From Kitasatospora purpeofusca (lineage in GTDB: Bacteria; Actinomycetota; Actinomycetes; Streptomycetales; Streptomycetaceae), in NCBI RefSeq assembly GCF_000718025.1, contig NZ_JODS01000035.1, positions 10,030 through 74,029 of the forward strand: 64,000 bases of DNA. Reading direction: 5' to 3'. Every line of letters starts with the position of its first letter. Positions within the stretch are counted from its first letter, which is position 1. Position numbers and translations under genes: made by a program. Shown here one piece after another: positions 7,598 through 16,032 of this stretch. The notes beneath the pieces were generated by a model, which searched no databases, was not told the DNA's origin, and saw only the letters and a program-made list of their open reading frames with translations.

Positions 7598-8701
7598 TCA
7601 GAGCGCGACGGTCCGCAGGTAGGAGCCCTGGCCGCGGATCCCGGCCACGAGGAGGGTGTGCCCGCCGGGGACGACCGCCGCGGCCGAGACGCCGTCCAGG
7701 CCGAAGCCGGTGAGCGCCTCGCCCGGCACGGCGGTGTCGGTCGCGGTGCTGTAGGCGAGCACCGAGGCCTGCGGCGTCCAGCTGTCCTTGAGGAGGTAGA
7801 GCCGCCCGCCGTCCGGGCTGACCGACACGTAGTGGAGGTCGGCCGGCGCGGTCGCGAAGGTGAAGACAGGCCGCGCGGTGTTGGTGACGGTGCTGATGGC
7901 GTACCCCGTGCCGGCGGAGGCTTGGATGCCCAGCGCGTAGACCCGCAGGCCGTCGGGCGAGGCGGCCAGCTCACCGGTGGCGCCGAGCCGCTCGACGGGG
8001 GGCAGCGGGGTCGGCACGGCGGTGGTGGTGTCGAGGTGCTCGACGCCGAGGTCCGTGGCGACGTACCCGGTGGCACCGCCCGCCTGGAGCGCGAACCCGC
8101 CCACGCCGTACCCGCGCAGCGGCAGGGTCCCGGTGAAGGCGCCCGGGTCGGTGCCGAAGACCAGCACCCGGCCCGGCCGGACGCCCTGGCCGTCGCCGGC
8201 CGGTCCGTTCTGCCCGGCGTAGACCCTGGATCCGTCCGGGCTCACGGCGAGGCCGGTCAGCGCGCCGGGCGTCCAGCCGGCCGGGCGCTGCTGCTCGGGG
8301 GCGGGGGTGCGGGAGAGCACGGTGCCCGCCACCGTGTCCACGGCCACCAGCCGGTCCGCCACGACGACGTAGAGCCGTCGGCCGTCCTGGCTCACCACGG
8401 GCTTTCCGGCGTCGCCGTCCTCGGCCAGCGGCAGCTCGGCGACGACCGCGCCGCTGCGCAGGTCCACCGTCCGCAGGACGACCGGGGTCCGGCTGCCGGA
8501 CCGGTCCGCCGCCACCACGTACGCCTTGGTCCCCTCGGGGCTGACCGCGAGGCCGAGTGCCCGCCAGCCGACGGCGGTGCCGTTCGGTGCGCCCGGAGCC
8601 GGTTCGGCGGCCGCCGCCCCGACGCCGGTCCCGGTCAGCAGCAGCGCCGCGGCCACCGCCAGTGCCCCGGTCCACCGGGCTTTCCCCACAAGCGAATTCA
8701 T
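7598..8701 (-). CDS. Secreted YVTN/YncE-type beta-propeller protein
   Basis: A 367-residue exported protein. A Sec signal peptide covers about residues 1-32 (basic start, hydrophobic GALAVAAALLLTGTGVGAAAA, cleavage near AAAAEP). The rest is built of beta-propeller blades of roughly 40-50 residues that repeat the pattern V-S-P-D/E-G-x-x-x-Y/A-V: LAVSPEGTKAYVVA, VVSQDGRRLYVVV, LAVSPDGSRVYAGQ, AASPDGLRVYALG and VSVSPDGGRLYLLK. No enzymatic motif is seen, so a binding role outside the cell is likely. The ATG at 8701 lies only 15 bp from a strong DasR-like palindrome, which suggests control by amino-sugar status. The gene is monocistronic and divergent from fprA. Confidence 0.85.
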   Translation of the reverse strand: MNSLVGKARWTGALAVAAALLLTGTGVGAAAAEPAPGAPNGTAVGWRALGLAVSPEGTKAYVVAADRSGSRTPVVLRTVDLRSGAVVAELPLAEDGDAGKPVVSQDGRRLYVVVADRLVAVDTVAGTVLSRTPAPEQQRPAGWTPGALTGLAVSPDGSRVYAGQNGPAGDGQGVRPGRVLVFGTDPGAFTGTLPLRGYGVGGFALQAGGATGYVATDLGVEHLDTTTAVPTPLPPVERLGATGELAASPDGLRVYALGIQASAGTGYAISTVTNTARPVFTFATAPADLHYVSVSPDGGRLYLLKDSWTPQASVLAYSTATDTAVPGEALTGFGLDGVSAAAVVPGGHTLLVAGIRGQGSYLRTVAL

Positions 8702-8715
8702 GATTCCCCACTCTG

Positions 8716-8727
8716 TGGTCTAGACCT
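8716..8727. promoter_or_regulatory. DasR-like operator (TGGTCTAGACCT)
   Basis: TGGTCTAGACC is the invariant core of the Streptomyces DasR-responsive element, and the flanks (GTG before, CATG after) fit moderately. It ends 15 bp before the beta-propeller start codon, where binding would block transcription or initiation. It is a better match than the 7183 site. Confidence 0.6.
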
Positions 8728-8873
8728 CATGGGTGGTGCGTGGAAAGGCTAGGGCACGGCGGCGGGGGTGGGGCGTCGGTTTTTGGACCTTGTCCGTACG
8801 GGGCGGAGCGCGGAGGGGGACCGGCCCGGGTGCGGGTGTGGTCCCGTCGTTGTTCCCGGATTGGCCATAGGTT

Positions 8874-8895
8874 CGATCTATGAGCCCATAGATCG
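8874..8895. promoter_or_regulatory. Perfect inverted repeat CGATCTATG-N4-CATAGATCG upstream of fprA
   Basis: Nine-base arms with an AGCC spacer lie about 205 bp upstream of the fprA start. A further CATAG occurs just left of the repeat. The arms are far more AT-rich than their surroundings, as expected for an operator. The regulator is unknown. Confidence 0.55.
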
Positions 8896-8974
8896 ACACC
8901 GCCTACAGTGGCAAGGTCCGGCGGGGTTGGGTGGACATGGAGCACCCTCGCCCGTCCGCCCCACCGGGCAGTGT

Positions 8975-9062
8975 GCTGTGCCCGCTGTGCCGCTCGACGC
9001 GCTGCCGTCCCAGGCCGTGCCGCTCCGCCCGCTGTGCCGCTCCATCCGCTGTGCCGCTCCAC
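8975..9062. repeat. Degenerate tandem repeat of a CCGCTGTGCCGCTC-type unit in the fprA leader
   Basis: Four or more imperfect copies of a 13-16-bp unit containing GCTGTGCCGCTC precede the fprA ribosome site. They sit inside the long plus-strand frame but give low-complexity peptide and are better read as leader DNA. Confidence 0.6.
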
Positions 9063-9100
9063 CTCGTCCTGTTCGCCCCCGTCCGGAGGATCGCCCCGAG

Positions 9101-10465
9101 ATGACCCGCCCGATCCGTGTCGCGATCGTCGGCGCCGGCCCCGCCGGTATATACGCCGCCGACGCCCTGCTGAAGTCCGACGCCGCCCAGCAGCCCGGGG
9201 TCTCCATCGACCTCTTCGAGCGGATGCCCGCGCCGTTCGGTCTGATCCGGTACGGCGTGGCGCCCGACCACCCGCGGATCAAGGGCATCGTCACCGCCCT
9301 CCACAAGGTGCTGGACAAGCCCGAGGTCCGGCTCTTCGGCAACGTCGACTACCCCGGCGACCTCGCCCTCGACGACCTGCACCGGTTCTACGACGCCGTG
9401 GTCTTCTCCACCGGCGCGATGGCCGACCGCGCGCTCGACATCCCCGGCATCGGCCTCGACGGCTCCTACGGCGCCGCCGACTTCGTCTCCTGGTACGACG
9501 GCCACCCCGATGTGCCCCGCACCTGGCCGCTGGAGGCCGAGAAGGTCGCGGTGCTGGGCGCCGGCAACGTCGCCCTGGACGTGGCCCGCATCCTCGCCAA
9601 GACCGCCGACGAGCTGCTGCCCACCGAGATCCCGCCGAACGTGTACGAGGGCCTCAAGCGCAACCGGGCCCTGGAGGTGCACGTCTTCGCCCGCCGCGGT
9701 CCCGCCCAGGCCAAGTTCAGCCCGATGGAGCTGCGCGAGCTTGACCACTCGCCCAACATCGAGGTGATCGTCGCCCCCGAGGACATCGACTACGACGAGG
9801 GCTCGATCGCCGAGCGGCGCGCCGCCAAGCACGTCGACATGGTCGCCTCGACCATCGAGAACTGGGCGATCCGGGACGTCGGCGACCGCCCGCACCGCCT
9901 CTACCTGCACTTCTTCGAGTCCCCGGTGGAGGTGCTCGGCGAGGACGGCAAGGTCGCCGGGCTGCGCACCGAGCGCACCGAGCTCGACGGCACCGGCAAC
10001 GTCCGCGGCACCGGCGAGTTCACCGACTGGGACGTCCGCTCGATCTACCGGGCGATCGGGTACTACTCCGACGAACTGCCCAAGCTGCCGTTCGACCCGG
10101 TCTCCGGCACCGTGCCGAACGCGGCCGGCCGGGTGCTCGCCGCCGACGGCTCGCACCAGGACGCGGTGTACGTGACCGGCTGGATCAAGCGCGGGCCGGT
10201 CGGCCTGATCGGGCACACCAAGGGCGACGCCAACGAGACCGTCGCCTGCCTGCTCGCCGACCAGGCCGAGGGGCGGCTGCCGGGCGCGGTCGAGCCGGAC
10301 CCGGAGGCGGTCCCGGCGTACCTGCAGGAGCGCGGGGTGCGGTTCACCACCTGGCAGGGCTGGTACGAACTCGACGCCCACGAGCGCGCGTTGGGCGAGG
10401 CCGAGGGCCGGGAGCGGGTCAAGGTGGTGGAGCGGGAGGACATGCTCCGGCACAGCGGGGCGTAG
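9101..10465 (+). CDS. fprA: NADPH:ferredoxin reductase (FprA/adrenodoxin reductase type)
   Basis: A 454-residue two-domain flavoenzyme passing electrons from NADPH to ferredoxin, which then feeds P450s and other acceptors in the cytosol. The FAD Rossmann motif is VAIVGAGPAGIYAADALL at residues 7-24. The substrate loop FERMPAPFGLIRYGVAPDHP is typical of adrenodoxin-reductase relatives, and the NADPH fold is VAVLGAGNVALDVARIL. The C-terminal FAD contact GWIKRGPVGLIGHTKGDANE is complete. Length is normal for the family. I start at ATG 9101 because a GGAGGA ribosome site lies 10 bases upstream and the motif then begins at residue 7; the longer open frame to 8768 is low-complexity. An isolated palindrome at 8874 may control it. 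No ferredoxin or P450 gene is adjacent. Confidence 0.95.
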   Translation: MTRPIRVAIVGAGPAGIYAADALLKSDAAQQPGVSIDLFERMPAPFGLIRYGVAPDHPRIKGIVTALHKVLDKPEVRLFGNVDYPGDLALDDLHRFYDAVVFSTGAMADRALDIPGIGLDGSYGAADFVSWYDGHPDVPRTWPLEAEKVAVLGAGNVALDVARILAKTADELLPTEIPPNVYEGLKRNRALEVHVFARRGPAQAKFSPMELRELDHSPNIEVIVAPEDIDYDEGSIAERRAAKHVDMVASTIENWAIRDVGDRPHRLYLHFFESPVEVLGEDGKVAGLRTERTELDGTGNVRGTGEFTDWDVRSIYRAIGYYSDELPKLPFDPVSGTVPNAAGRVLAADGSHQDAVYVTGWIKRGPVGLIGHTKGDANETVACLLADQAEGRLPGAVEPDPEAVPAYLQERGVRFTTWQGWYELDAHERALGEAEGRERVKVVEREDMLRHSGA

Positions 10466-10503
10466 TCCGGACCGGGGCCGGCCCCGGTCGGAGTCGGAGC
10501 GAG

Positions 10504-10549
10504 CCCCGGCCCGTCGACGGTGGACAGCTGTCCCGTCGACGGGCCGGGG
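10504..10549. terminator. Bidirectional terminator between fprA and the peptidase gene
   Basis: A 17-bp perfect stem (CCCCGGCCCGTCGACGG at 10504-10520 with its complement at 10533-10549) has a 12-base loop and lies between two convergent genes. No long U-tract follows on either strand, as is usual in these genomes. Confidence 0.8.
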
Positions 10550-10559
10550 CGGCGTCGGT

Positions 10560-11675
10560 CTACTTGGGCATCTCGTTCCAGAGCTGGTCGGCGCTCCTGC
10601 CGGTGACCTGGACCCAGATCTGGCCGGAGCCGTAGTCCCTGGTGTTCAGCAGGTACGGCAGGTCGGGCCGCCGGTAGGTCTTCGCGACGTAGTCGATGAA
10701 CCGGGCGGTGGCGCTGTAGCCGCTGTCGTACCGGTCGCCCGGGGCGAGCGGATGCACGGTGCCGGGCTGGAAGTTGTAGTAGCGCACCCAGTCCGCCAGC
10801 CCCTCCTCCAGCCACCACGGGCGACCCGGGTGCCCGAAGAACGCCACGTGCGCGGCCTCGTGCAGCAGGAAGCCGGTGTCGTTCCGGTTGTTGCGGGTGT
10901 AGTCGACGCTCGCGTGGATCTCGGGCACGGCGCCGGGTCGCGCATCGGCGGGGTGGTCGGTGATCTGCGGGTCGAGGACGATCCGGAACCGCGGGGCGGG
11001 GGTCCACGCGCCCTTGGTGACCAGGTTGGAGATCGTCGAGTAGTAGTCCGCGACGGTCTGCTTCTGCTGCTCCAGCCACGGGCCGAGGTCCGGGGCCCGC
11101 GAGTAGTCCAGGTCGATGACCGGGCGGCCGGGGGTGGGCGGGGTGGTGCCGCCGGTCCGGTCGAGGTTCCAGTTCTGTGCCGGGTCACCGGTGTTGCAGG
11201 CGGCCACCTTCGTGTTCAGGTCGGCGCCGCGGGCGAGGCAGAGGCGCGGGTCCGAGACGTTGCGCAGCAGCCAGCCCCGGCCGTCGCCCAGCGAGGTGTT
11301 GTGCAGGCTCCACCGCTGATTGTCCGCGGCCACGTAGTTCCAGGCGCCGACGGTGTTGCGGTTCACGTCGCGGTCGATCGCGTTGTTGGTGCCCGGCACC
11401 TTGACCGACCAGGTGCCCGCGCCCTCGTCCCTGATCGTCCAGACCTGCTGGGCGGACGCCTCGTTCCGGTCCCGGACCACCACATTGGACCCGTTGTCGC
11501 GGCTGTCCCACTGGAGGGCGCCGCCCGCCTTGCTGGAGACGCGGTACTCGGCGCCGCTGACCGGCAGCGGCAGGTCGGTCGTGCTCGCGCTCGCGGTCCC
11601 GGCCCCCAGGACCGTCCCTGACACCGCGGTCACGGCGACCAGGACCGCGGCTGCGGCCGTACGACGGTTGATCAT
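10560..11675 (-). CDS. Secreted zinc peptidase-like protein with ricin-type lectin domain
   Basis: A 371-residue exported protein. The signal peptide is residues 1-31 (cleavage near TASAS). Residues about 40-170 form a ricin-type beta-trefoil with three Q-x-W signatures (QQVW, NQRW, AQNW). After a TPPTPG linker, residues about 185-371 contain HEAAHVAFFGH, an extended HExxHxxxxxH zinc motif, followed by WWLEEGLADWVRYY. This layout matches the plant basic secretory protein (PBSP) family of putative metallopeptidases. The lectin domain probably anchors the enzyme to a glycan. The start at 11675 has a GAGGGGAA ribosome site. It converges on fprA across a strong terminator. Activity has been shown for few members of the family, so the substrate is open. 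Confidence 0.88.
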   Translation of the reverse strand: MINRRTAAAAVLVAVTAVSGTVLGAGTASASTTDLPLPVSGAEYRVSSKAGGALQWDSRDNGSNVVVRDRNEASAQQVWTIRDEGAGTWSVKVPGTNNAIDRDVNRNTVGAWNYVAADNQRWSLHNTSLGDGRGWLLRNVSDPRLCLARGADLNTKVAACNTGDPAQNWNLDRTGGTTPPTPGRPVIDLDYSRAPDLGPWLEQQKQTVADYYSTISNLVTKGAWTPAPRFRIVLDPQITDHPADARPGAVPEIHASVDYTRNNRNDTGFLLHEAAHVAFFGHPGRPWWLEEGLADWVRYYNFQPGTVHPLAPGDRYDSGYSATARFIDYVAKTYRRPDLPYLLNTRDYGSGQIWVQVTGRSADQLWNEMPK

Positions 11676-11691
11676 GTCGGGTTCCCCTCTC

Positions 11692-11716
11692 GGCCGGATC
11701 CCCGGTGGATCCGGCC
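11692..11716. terminator. GGCCGGATCC hairpin upstream of the peptidase gene
   Basis: Ten-base arms (11692-11701 and 11707-11716) with a CCGGT loop. It could end transcription of the leftward 153-residue gene, or act in the leader of the peptidase gene. Confidence 0.5.
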
Positions 11717-11816
11717 TCCCGTCATGTCACCGCGCCGCCGCACACAGCGGGTTGACGGCCCGTCTACGAGGGCGTCGACAGGGGCCGCCGCACCACTGGT
11801 CCGACGGCCCCCGCGT

Positions 11817-12278
11817 TCAGTCCTCGGTGGGCGGGGGCGGGGCGAGGACGACCGGCCAGGCGTCCTCCCCGGCGAGCACCTGCTCCAGGGCGAGCCCCGG
11901 GCGGGCGTTGAACACGGCCGTCGCGGCACCGGCCCGGGCGTACAGCGCCGGGTCGACCGCGGCCTCCGCGTGCAGCACCACGGCCGCCTCGGGCACGGCG
12001 GGCGAGCGCTCCGGGAACGCCGCCGGGTCCGCGCCGATCTGCTCCAGCGTGAACGGGTACGCGGCCACCGCGACGGTCAGGCGGTCCCCGTCCAGGGCGT
12101 GCTCCGCCCAGCCGTCGGTGGGGAGGAGGAAGAACGCGCCGTCCCCCTCGTGTCCGTACCAGCTCAGCTTGGCGACGGCGCGCTCGCCGGGCGGGCCGTC
12201 CGGGTCGACGAGCAGCGCCACCACGGGCGCGTCCGGGTCGTCGGGGTTGATGCCGTTGCGGACGTAGAGGCGGGCCAC
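11817..12278 (-). CDS. Hypothetical protein, 153 residues
   Basis: Starts MARLYVRNGINPDDPDAPVV with an ATG at 12278. It is acidic and soluble, with no signal peptide or membrane segment. The middle holds the aromatic motif VAKLSWYGHEGDGAFFLLPTDGW, and the end is proline-rich (VLAPPPPTED). I recognise no family. It is a single leftward gene; a 7-bp minisatellite lies just upstream, where its promoter should be. Third-position GC is normal, which supports real coding. Confidence 0.7.
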   Translation of the reverse strand: MARLYVRNGINPDDPDAPVVALLVDPDGPPGERAVAKLSWYGHEGDGAFFLLPTDGWAEHALDGDRLTVAVAAYPFTLEQIGADPAAFPERSPAVPEAAVVLHAEAAVDPALYARAGAATAVFNARPGLALEQVLAGEDAWPVVLAPPPPTED

Positions 12279-12318
12279 GGGCGACCTCCGGTCGGGGGTG
12301 GGTGGGGTGTGCGCGGCT

Positions 12319-12367
12319 GGTCTGCGGTCTGCGGTCTGCGGTCTGCGGTCTGCGCTCTTCGGTCTGC
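12319..12367. repeat. GGTCTGC 7-mer tandem repeat
   Basis: Five perfect GGTCTGC copies (12319-12353), one degenerate unit (GCTCTTC) and a further GGTCTGC at 12361-12367. It lies upstream of the 153-residue gene. Confidence 0.85.
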
Positions 12368-12480
12368 GGGCGAATGCTAGCGGGGCCTCCGTGGGGAGGG
12401 TCGCCCCGGAGTGATTGTCATGAACGCGACTTTAACGGGCCGGTCGCGTGAACGACAGGAGAACCGTGCGCTCCGGATAG

Positions 12481-12592
12481 TTCGCGCCGGATCGTTCGCT
12501 GCAGGGCGTTGGCTACGAGGCGTTCGCCGAAGGGCGTTCGCGCCGGATCGTGCGCGGCGCGGCGTTCGCTACGGGGCGGGCTCGCGCTTGCG
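12481..12592. repeat. 56-bp imperfect tandem duplication overlapping the MFS 3' end
   Basis: TTCGCGCCGGATCGT at 12481 recurs at 12537, and the following GGCGTT-GCTACG segments keep the same 56-bp spacing. The second copy runs into the last codons of the MFS gene, so the duplication may have started from the gene end. Confidence 0.6.
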
Positions 12593-13858
12593 CCCGCTGC
12601 GTTGTCCGTCGTGCTGTTCGAGCCGCTTCGGTCCGCCGTCGCGCGGCCGCTCCGGCAGGTGGTCCCGGACCGTCGGCGGGACGGTACGGCGGCGGCGCGC
12701 CTCGAAGAGGTGGCGGGTCAGGGCGAGGGCGCAGAGCAGTGCGAGGAGCGTGCAGACGCCCGGCCAGCCCGCCAGGGCGTGGGCGCGCAGGCCGAGCCAG
12801 GAGCCGACGCTGCCGCCGAGGTAACCGAAGGTCATGTAGGCGGTGTTGAGCCGGCTGCGGGCATCGGCCCGGAGCTCGTACACCCGGGTCTTGTTGGCGA
12901 TCATGCCGGACTGCATCGAGACGTCCAGCAGCAGCGTGCCGGCCACCAGGACGGCCAGGCCCGCCGCGCCGCCCCCGCCCCCGGCCGCCAGGACCGCCGC
13001 AGAGGCGAGGGCGCCCAGCAGTCCGGCCAGGTTCACGGGGTCTGCGCCCCGGCGGTCCACCACCCGTCCGGCGATCGGCGTGCAGACCATCGTCGCCGCC
13101 CCGACCAGCGCGATCAGCCCGACCGTCTGCGCCCCGAACCCGTACTCGGGCCCGGTGAGCAGCAACGGCAGGCAGGTCCAGACGGCGCAGAACCCGCCGA
13201 AGACCATCGCCTGGTAGAAGCCCGAGCGGCGCAACTCCGGTTCGTCGCGCAGCAGTCGGAGCGGCTCGACCAGCAGCGACCCGTACGACGGCCGGACGGC
13301 CGGGGCGACGGCGGTGACGTCCGGCAGTGTGCGGGTCAGGACGGCCGCGAGTGCCAGCGTCAGCACCCCCGCCGCCAAGTACGGCGCGCGCCAGCCCAGA
13401 TACTCGCCGAGCGTGCCGCTGAACGTCCGCGCCAGCAGCATGCCGCCCGTGGCCCCGCTCAGCAGGGTGCCCATCACCGCCCCGCGCCGGTCGACGGGCA
13501 CCAGTCCGGCCGCCATCGGCGACACCACCTGGGCGGCGACCGTGGTGGTCCCGACGGCGACGCTCGCCGCCAGCAGTACGGGCAGGGTGGGTGCGCAGCC
13601 GGCCGCGAGCAGTTCGAGGCCGGTGAGCCCGAGTAGGGTGGTCAGCAGTCGGCGGTTGGGTATTCGGTCGCCCAGCGGCACGATGAGGAAGATGCCGATG
13701 GAGTAACCGATCTGAGTGAACGTCACTGCCAGTGCGGCGGAACTCTCGGAAGTGTCCAGGCCGGAGGCGATCAGGGGGGTGATCGCCTGTGGGAAGTAGA
13801 TCGTGCCCACGCCGACGGCGCAGGTGACGGTGAGCAGCAGGAGCAGGCGGCGAGTCAT
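12569..13858 (-). CDS. MFS transporter
   Basis: A 429-residue MFS protein of the drug-efflux type, start ATG 13858 (MTRRLLLLLTVTCAVGVG). About 12 membrane segments are visible. Motif-A-like loops are GDRIPNRRLL after helix 2 and AGRVVDRRGADP in the second half. The cytoplasmic tail from about residue 385 is basic and rich in Arg/Pro. It is transcribed away from a winged-helix regulator gene across a short region that holds an inverted repeat. That is the usual layout of an efflux pump and its repressor. The substrate is unknown. Confidence 0.88.
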   Translation of the reverse strand: MTRRLLLLLTVTCAVGVGTIYFPQAITPLIASGLDTSESSAALAVTFTQIGYSIGIFLIVPLGDRIPNRRLLTTLLGLTGLELLAAGCAPTLPVLLAASVAVGTTTVAAQVVSPMAAGLVPVDRRGAVMGTLLSGATGGMLLARTFSGTLGEYLGWRAPYLAAGVLTLALAAVLTRTLPDVTAVAPAVRPSYGSLLVEPLRLLRDEPELRRSGFYQAMVFGGFCAVWTCLPLLLTGPEYGFGAQTVGLIALVGAATMVCTPIAGRVVDRRGADPVNLAGLLGALASAAVLAAGGGGGAAGLAVLVAGTLLLDVSMQSGMIANKTRVYELRADARSRLNTAYMTFGYLGGSVGSWLGLRAHALAGWPGVCTLLALLCALALTRHLFEARRRRTVPPTVRDHLPERPRDGGPKRLEQHDGQRSGRKREPAP

Positions 13859-13865
13859 ACCCGGA

Positions 13866-13895
13866 GGTTGGCCCGGCGGCGCGCCGTTGCCAACC
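13866..13895. promoter_or_regulatory. Inverted repeat GGTTGGC-N16-GCCAACC between MFS and regulator
   Basis: Seven-base perfect arms lie 7 bp from the MFS start and 18 bp from the regulator start. The likely regulator -10 hexamer TAGCGT (13900-13905) follows directly. A bound regulator could control both genes. Confidence 0.65.
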
Positions 13896-13913
13896 GATGT
13901 AGCGTGGCGCTTC

Positions 13914-14915
13914 ATGGTCATCACCTTCGAGCTGGGCGTCGAGGACCTCGCGGACACCCGTTTCGCCCTCTCGCCGCTGAACGAGACCGTGCTCAGCCTG
14001 CGGGTCCTGCGTGAACCGGGCCTGTCGGCGGTGCACCTGCCCTGGCGGCGGTCCGTACTCCGGTCCCTCGGCGAACTCGACGGCTTCGACAGCGGGTTGC
14101 TGCTCTCCCTGGTCGCCTCGCGGCGGACCGTGCCGGACTTCCTCACCCCCCGTCCGGAGGCCTTCGCGCCGACCTTCGAGGAGGAGTTGGCCGTCGTCCG
14201 CCGCACCGCCCCCGCGCTGGTCCGGCGGGACCTGCTGGAGACCCACCTCCCCGATCCGCCGCCCGAACCCCTGCGCGCCGCGCTCGACCGCGCCGGCGAC
14301 GCGGCCGTCCGCCGGCTTCGCGACGCGCTGTGCGAACTCCTGCGGCGCTACTGGGAGATCGCGCTGCGTCCGGAGTGGCCGGGGATGCGGCTGCTCCTGG
14401 AGGCCGACATGACCTACCGCGCCCGCCGGCTCGCCCTCGGCGGCGCCCGCCTGCTGTTCGCCGACATGCACCCCTCGCTGCGCTGGCACCGGGGCGTCCT
14501 GCACATCGGCGACATGATCGGACGGCACCATGTCCTCGCTTCCGGGCGGGGGTTGCTGCTCCTGCCGTCCGTGTTCGCCCACAAGCCGGCGCCGCCGCTC
14601 AGCCCGGACGGCGCGCCCACGCTGGCGTATCCCTGCCGGGGTGTGGCGACCCTCTGGTCCCGCCCGCCCGTCGTCGAGGCCCCGGCGCTCACCGCGCTGG
14701 TCGGGGCGGCCAAGGCGAGGCTGCTGACCATGCTGGGCGAGCCGCTGGCCACCGTCGAACTCGCGCGGCGGCTGCGGGTCACGCCGAGTGCCGTCTCGCA
14801 GCACCTGCGGGTGCTGCACGCCAACGGCCTGGTCGCCCGGGCTCGGGACGGGCGGCAGGTGCTCTACCGGCGGACGGCGTTGGGGGACCGGCTGGCGGGT
14901 GGGGTGGGGGAGTAG
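13914..14915 (+). CDS. ArsR-like winged-helix transcriptional regulator (DUF5937-like N-terminus)
   Basis: A 333-residue protein with a long N-terminal domain (MVITFELGVEDLADTRFALS) of the kind I associate with DUF5937. A C-terminal ArsR-like winged helix follows: residues about 270-325 contain LLTMLGEPLATVELARRLRVTPSAVSQHLRVLHANGLVARARDGRQVLYRRT in order, a complete helix-turn-helix plus wing. The ATG at 13914 lies 8 bases after a TAGCGT hexamer and has no ribosome site, so the mRNA is probably leaderless. It is divergent from the MFS gene and probably represses it through the 13866-13895 repeat. The ligand is unknown. Confidence 0.85.
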   Translation: MVITFELGVEDLADTRFALSPLNETVLSLRVLREPGLSAVHLPWRRSVLRSLGELDGFDSGLLLSLVASRRTVPDFLTPRPEAFAPTFEEELAVVRRTAPALVRRDLLETHLPDPPPEPLRAALDRAGDAAVRRLRDALCELLRRYWEIALRPEWPGMRLLLEADMTYRARRLALGGARLLFADMHPSLRWHRGVLHIGDMIGRHHVLASGRGLLLLPSVFAHKPAPPLSPDGAPTLAYPCRGVATLWSRPPVVEAPALTALVGAAKARLLTMLGEPLATVELARRLRVTPSAVSQHLRVLHANGLVARARDGRQVLYRRTALGDRLAGGVGE

Positions 14916-14976
14916 GCGGTCAGTGGGGCGGTGGGGCGGTGGGGTGGCCGGGTGGCCGCCCCGCCGACCGGCCGGT

Positions 14977-16005
14977 TCAGTGCGGGGCGGGCGAGGTCGA
15001 GAGCGTGGCCGGGTCGGTGTTGGCGCCGCACAGGATGACGCAGACCTTCTCGCCGTCGGCGGGGCGGTAGCCGTAGGTGGCGTCTGTGCTGTCGGCCCCG
15101 TCGTCGGTGAGCAGGGCGGCGAAGGCGGTGGCGGCGCCGTGCTCGACCAGGATCCGGCGGTCCTCCCAGAGTTCCCGGCGGGCCCGGACGATCGCCTCGT
15201 CCGGCACGAGCACCGAACGGGTGCCGGTGGCGTCCCCCTCCGGCCGGGCGGCGTCCACAGCCAGGGCGGTGGCCCGGCGGGCGCCGAGCGAGTCGCCGGC
15301 GACCGAGTCGACCGTGACGTCCACCGGCCGGCCCGCCGCGAGAGCGGCGTGCAGCGCCCGCGAGTGCTCGGGCTCGACCGACACCGCGCGGATCCCGTGC
15401 TGCCGGGCGGCCGTGGCCACGCCCGCGAACAGCCCGCCGCCGCCGACCGCGACCAGCACGGTGTCCAGGCCGGGCACCCGTGCGTGGATCTCCTCCATCA
15501 GGGTGCCCGCGCCGGCCGCGATCAGCGGATGGTCGTAGGCGTGGCTCGCCAGCGCGCCGCTGGTCGCGGCGAACTCCTCGCAGGCCGCCAGCGCCTCGGC
15601 GTACTCGGTGCCGACCAGCCGGACGTCCGCCCCGTACGAGCGCAGCCGGGCGATCTTCACCTGCGGAGCGTTGGCCGGCAGGAACACGGTCGCCCGCACT
15701 CCCTGCCGGAGCGCGGCCCACGCGCACGCCAGCCCGGCGTTGCCGCCGGAGGCGATGGTGACGCCCGCGTCCGGCAGGGTCCCGGCCTCCCGGTGGGCCC
15801 GGAGGAAGTTCTGCGCGCCGCGCGCCTTGAACGACCCGGTGTGCTGGAGGTACTCCAGGGCAAGCCACAGCTCGGCGCCCTCGGTGCGCCCAGAACCCCC
15901 GGTGTCCCCGAGGCCCTCGGCGGGCGCGACCGCCACCGGCCGGACGTGGCCGGCGATCCGCTCCGCCGCCGCCTTGATGTCGTCGTAGCCGAGCTGGTGT
16001 CGCAT
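14977..16005 (-). CDS. Threonine/serine dehydratase-like PLP enzyme
   Basis: A 342-residue fold-type II PLP enzyme. Lys near residue 58 in the motif SFKARGAQN forms the Schiff base. SGGNAGLACAWAA is the substrate/phosphate loop, and VAVGGGGLFAGVATA is the glycine-rich phosphate-binding loop. The start at ATG 16005 has a GGAGG ribosome site. There is no ACT regulatory domain, so it is the short catabolic or unspecific form, like TdcB or serine dehydratase, rather than full-length IlvA. The gene is divergent from a TetR gene across 54 bp containing an inverted repeat. Control of the dehydratase by that TetR protein is likely but inferred. The exact substrate among Thr, Ser or an analogue cannot be read. 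Confidence 0.88.
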   Translation of the reverse strand: MRHQLGYDDIKAAAERIAGHVRPVAVAPAEGLGDTGGSGRTEGAELWLALEYLQHTGSFKARGAQNFLRAHREAGTLPDAGVTIASGGNAGLACAWAALRQGVRATVFLPANAPQVKIARLRSYGADVRLVGTEYAEALAACEEFAATSGALASHAYDHPLIAAGAGTLMEEIHARVPGLDTVLVAVGGGGLFAGVATAARQHGIRAVSVEPEHSRALHAALAAGRPVDVTVDSVAGDSLGARRATALAVDAARPEGDATGTRSVLVPDEAIVRARRELWEDRRILVEHGAATAFAALLTDDGADSTDATYGYRPADGEKVCVILCGANTDPATLSTSPAPH

Positions 16006-16032
16006 GGTGCCGCCTCCAGGGATCCGCGTTCC

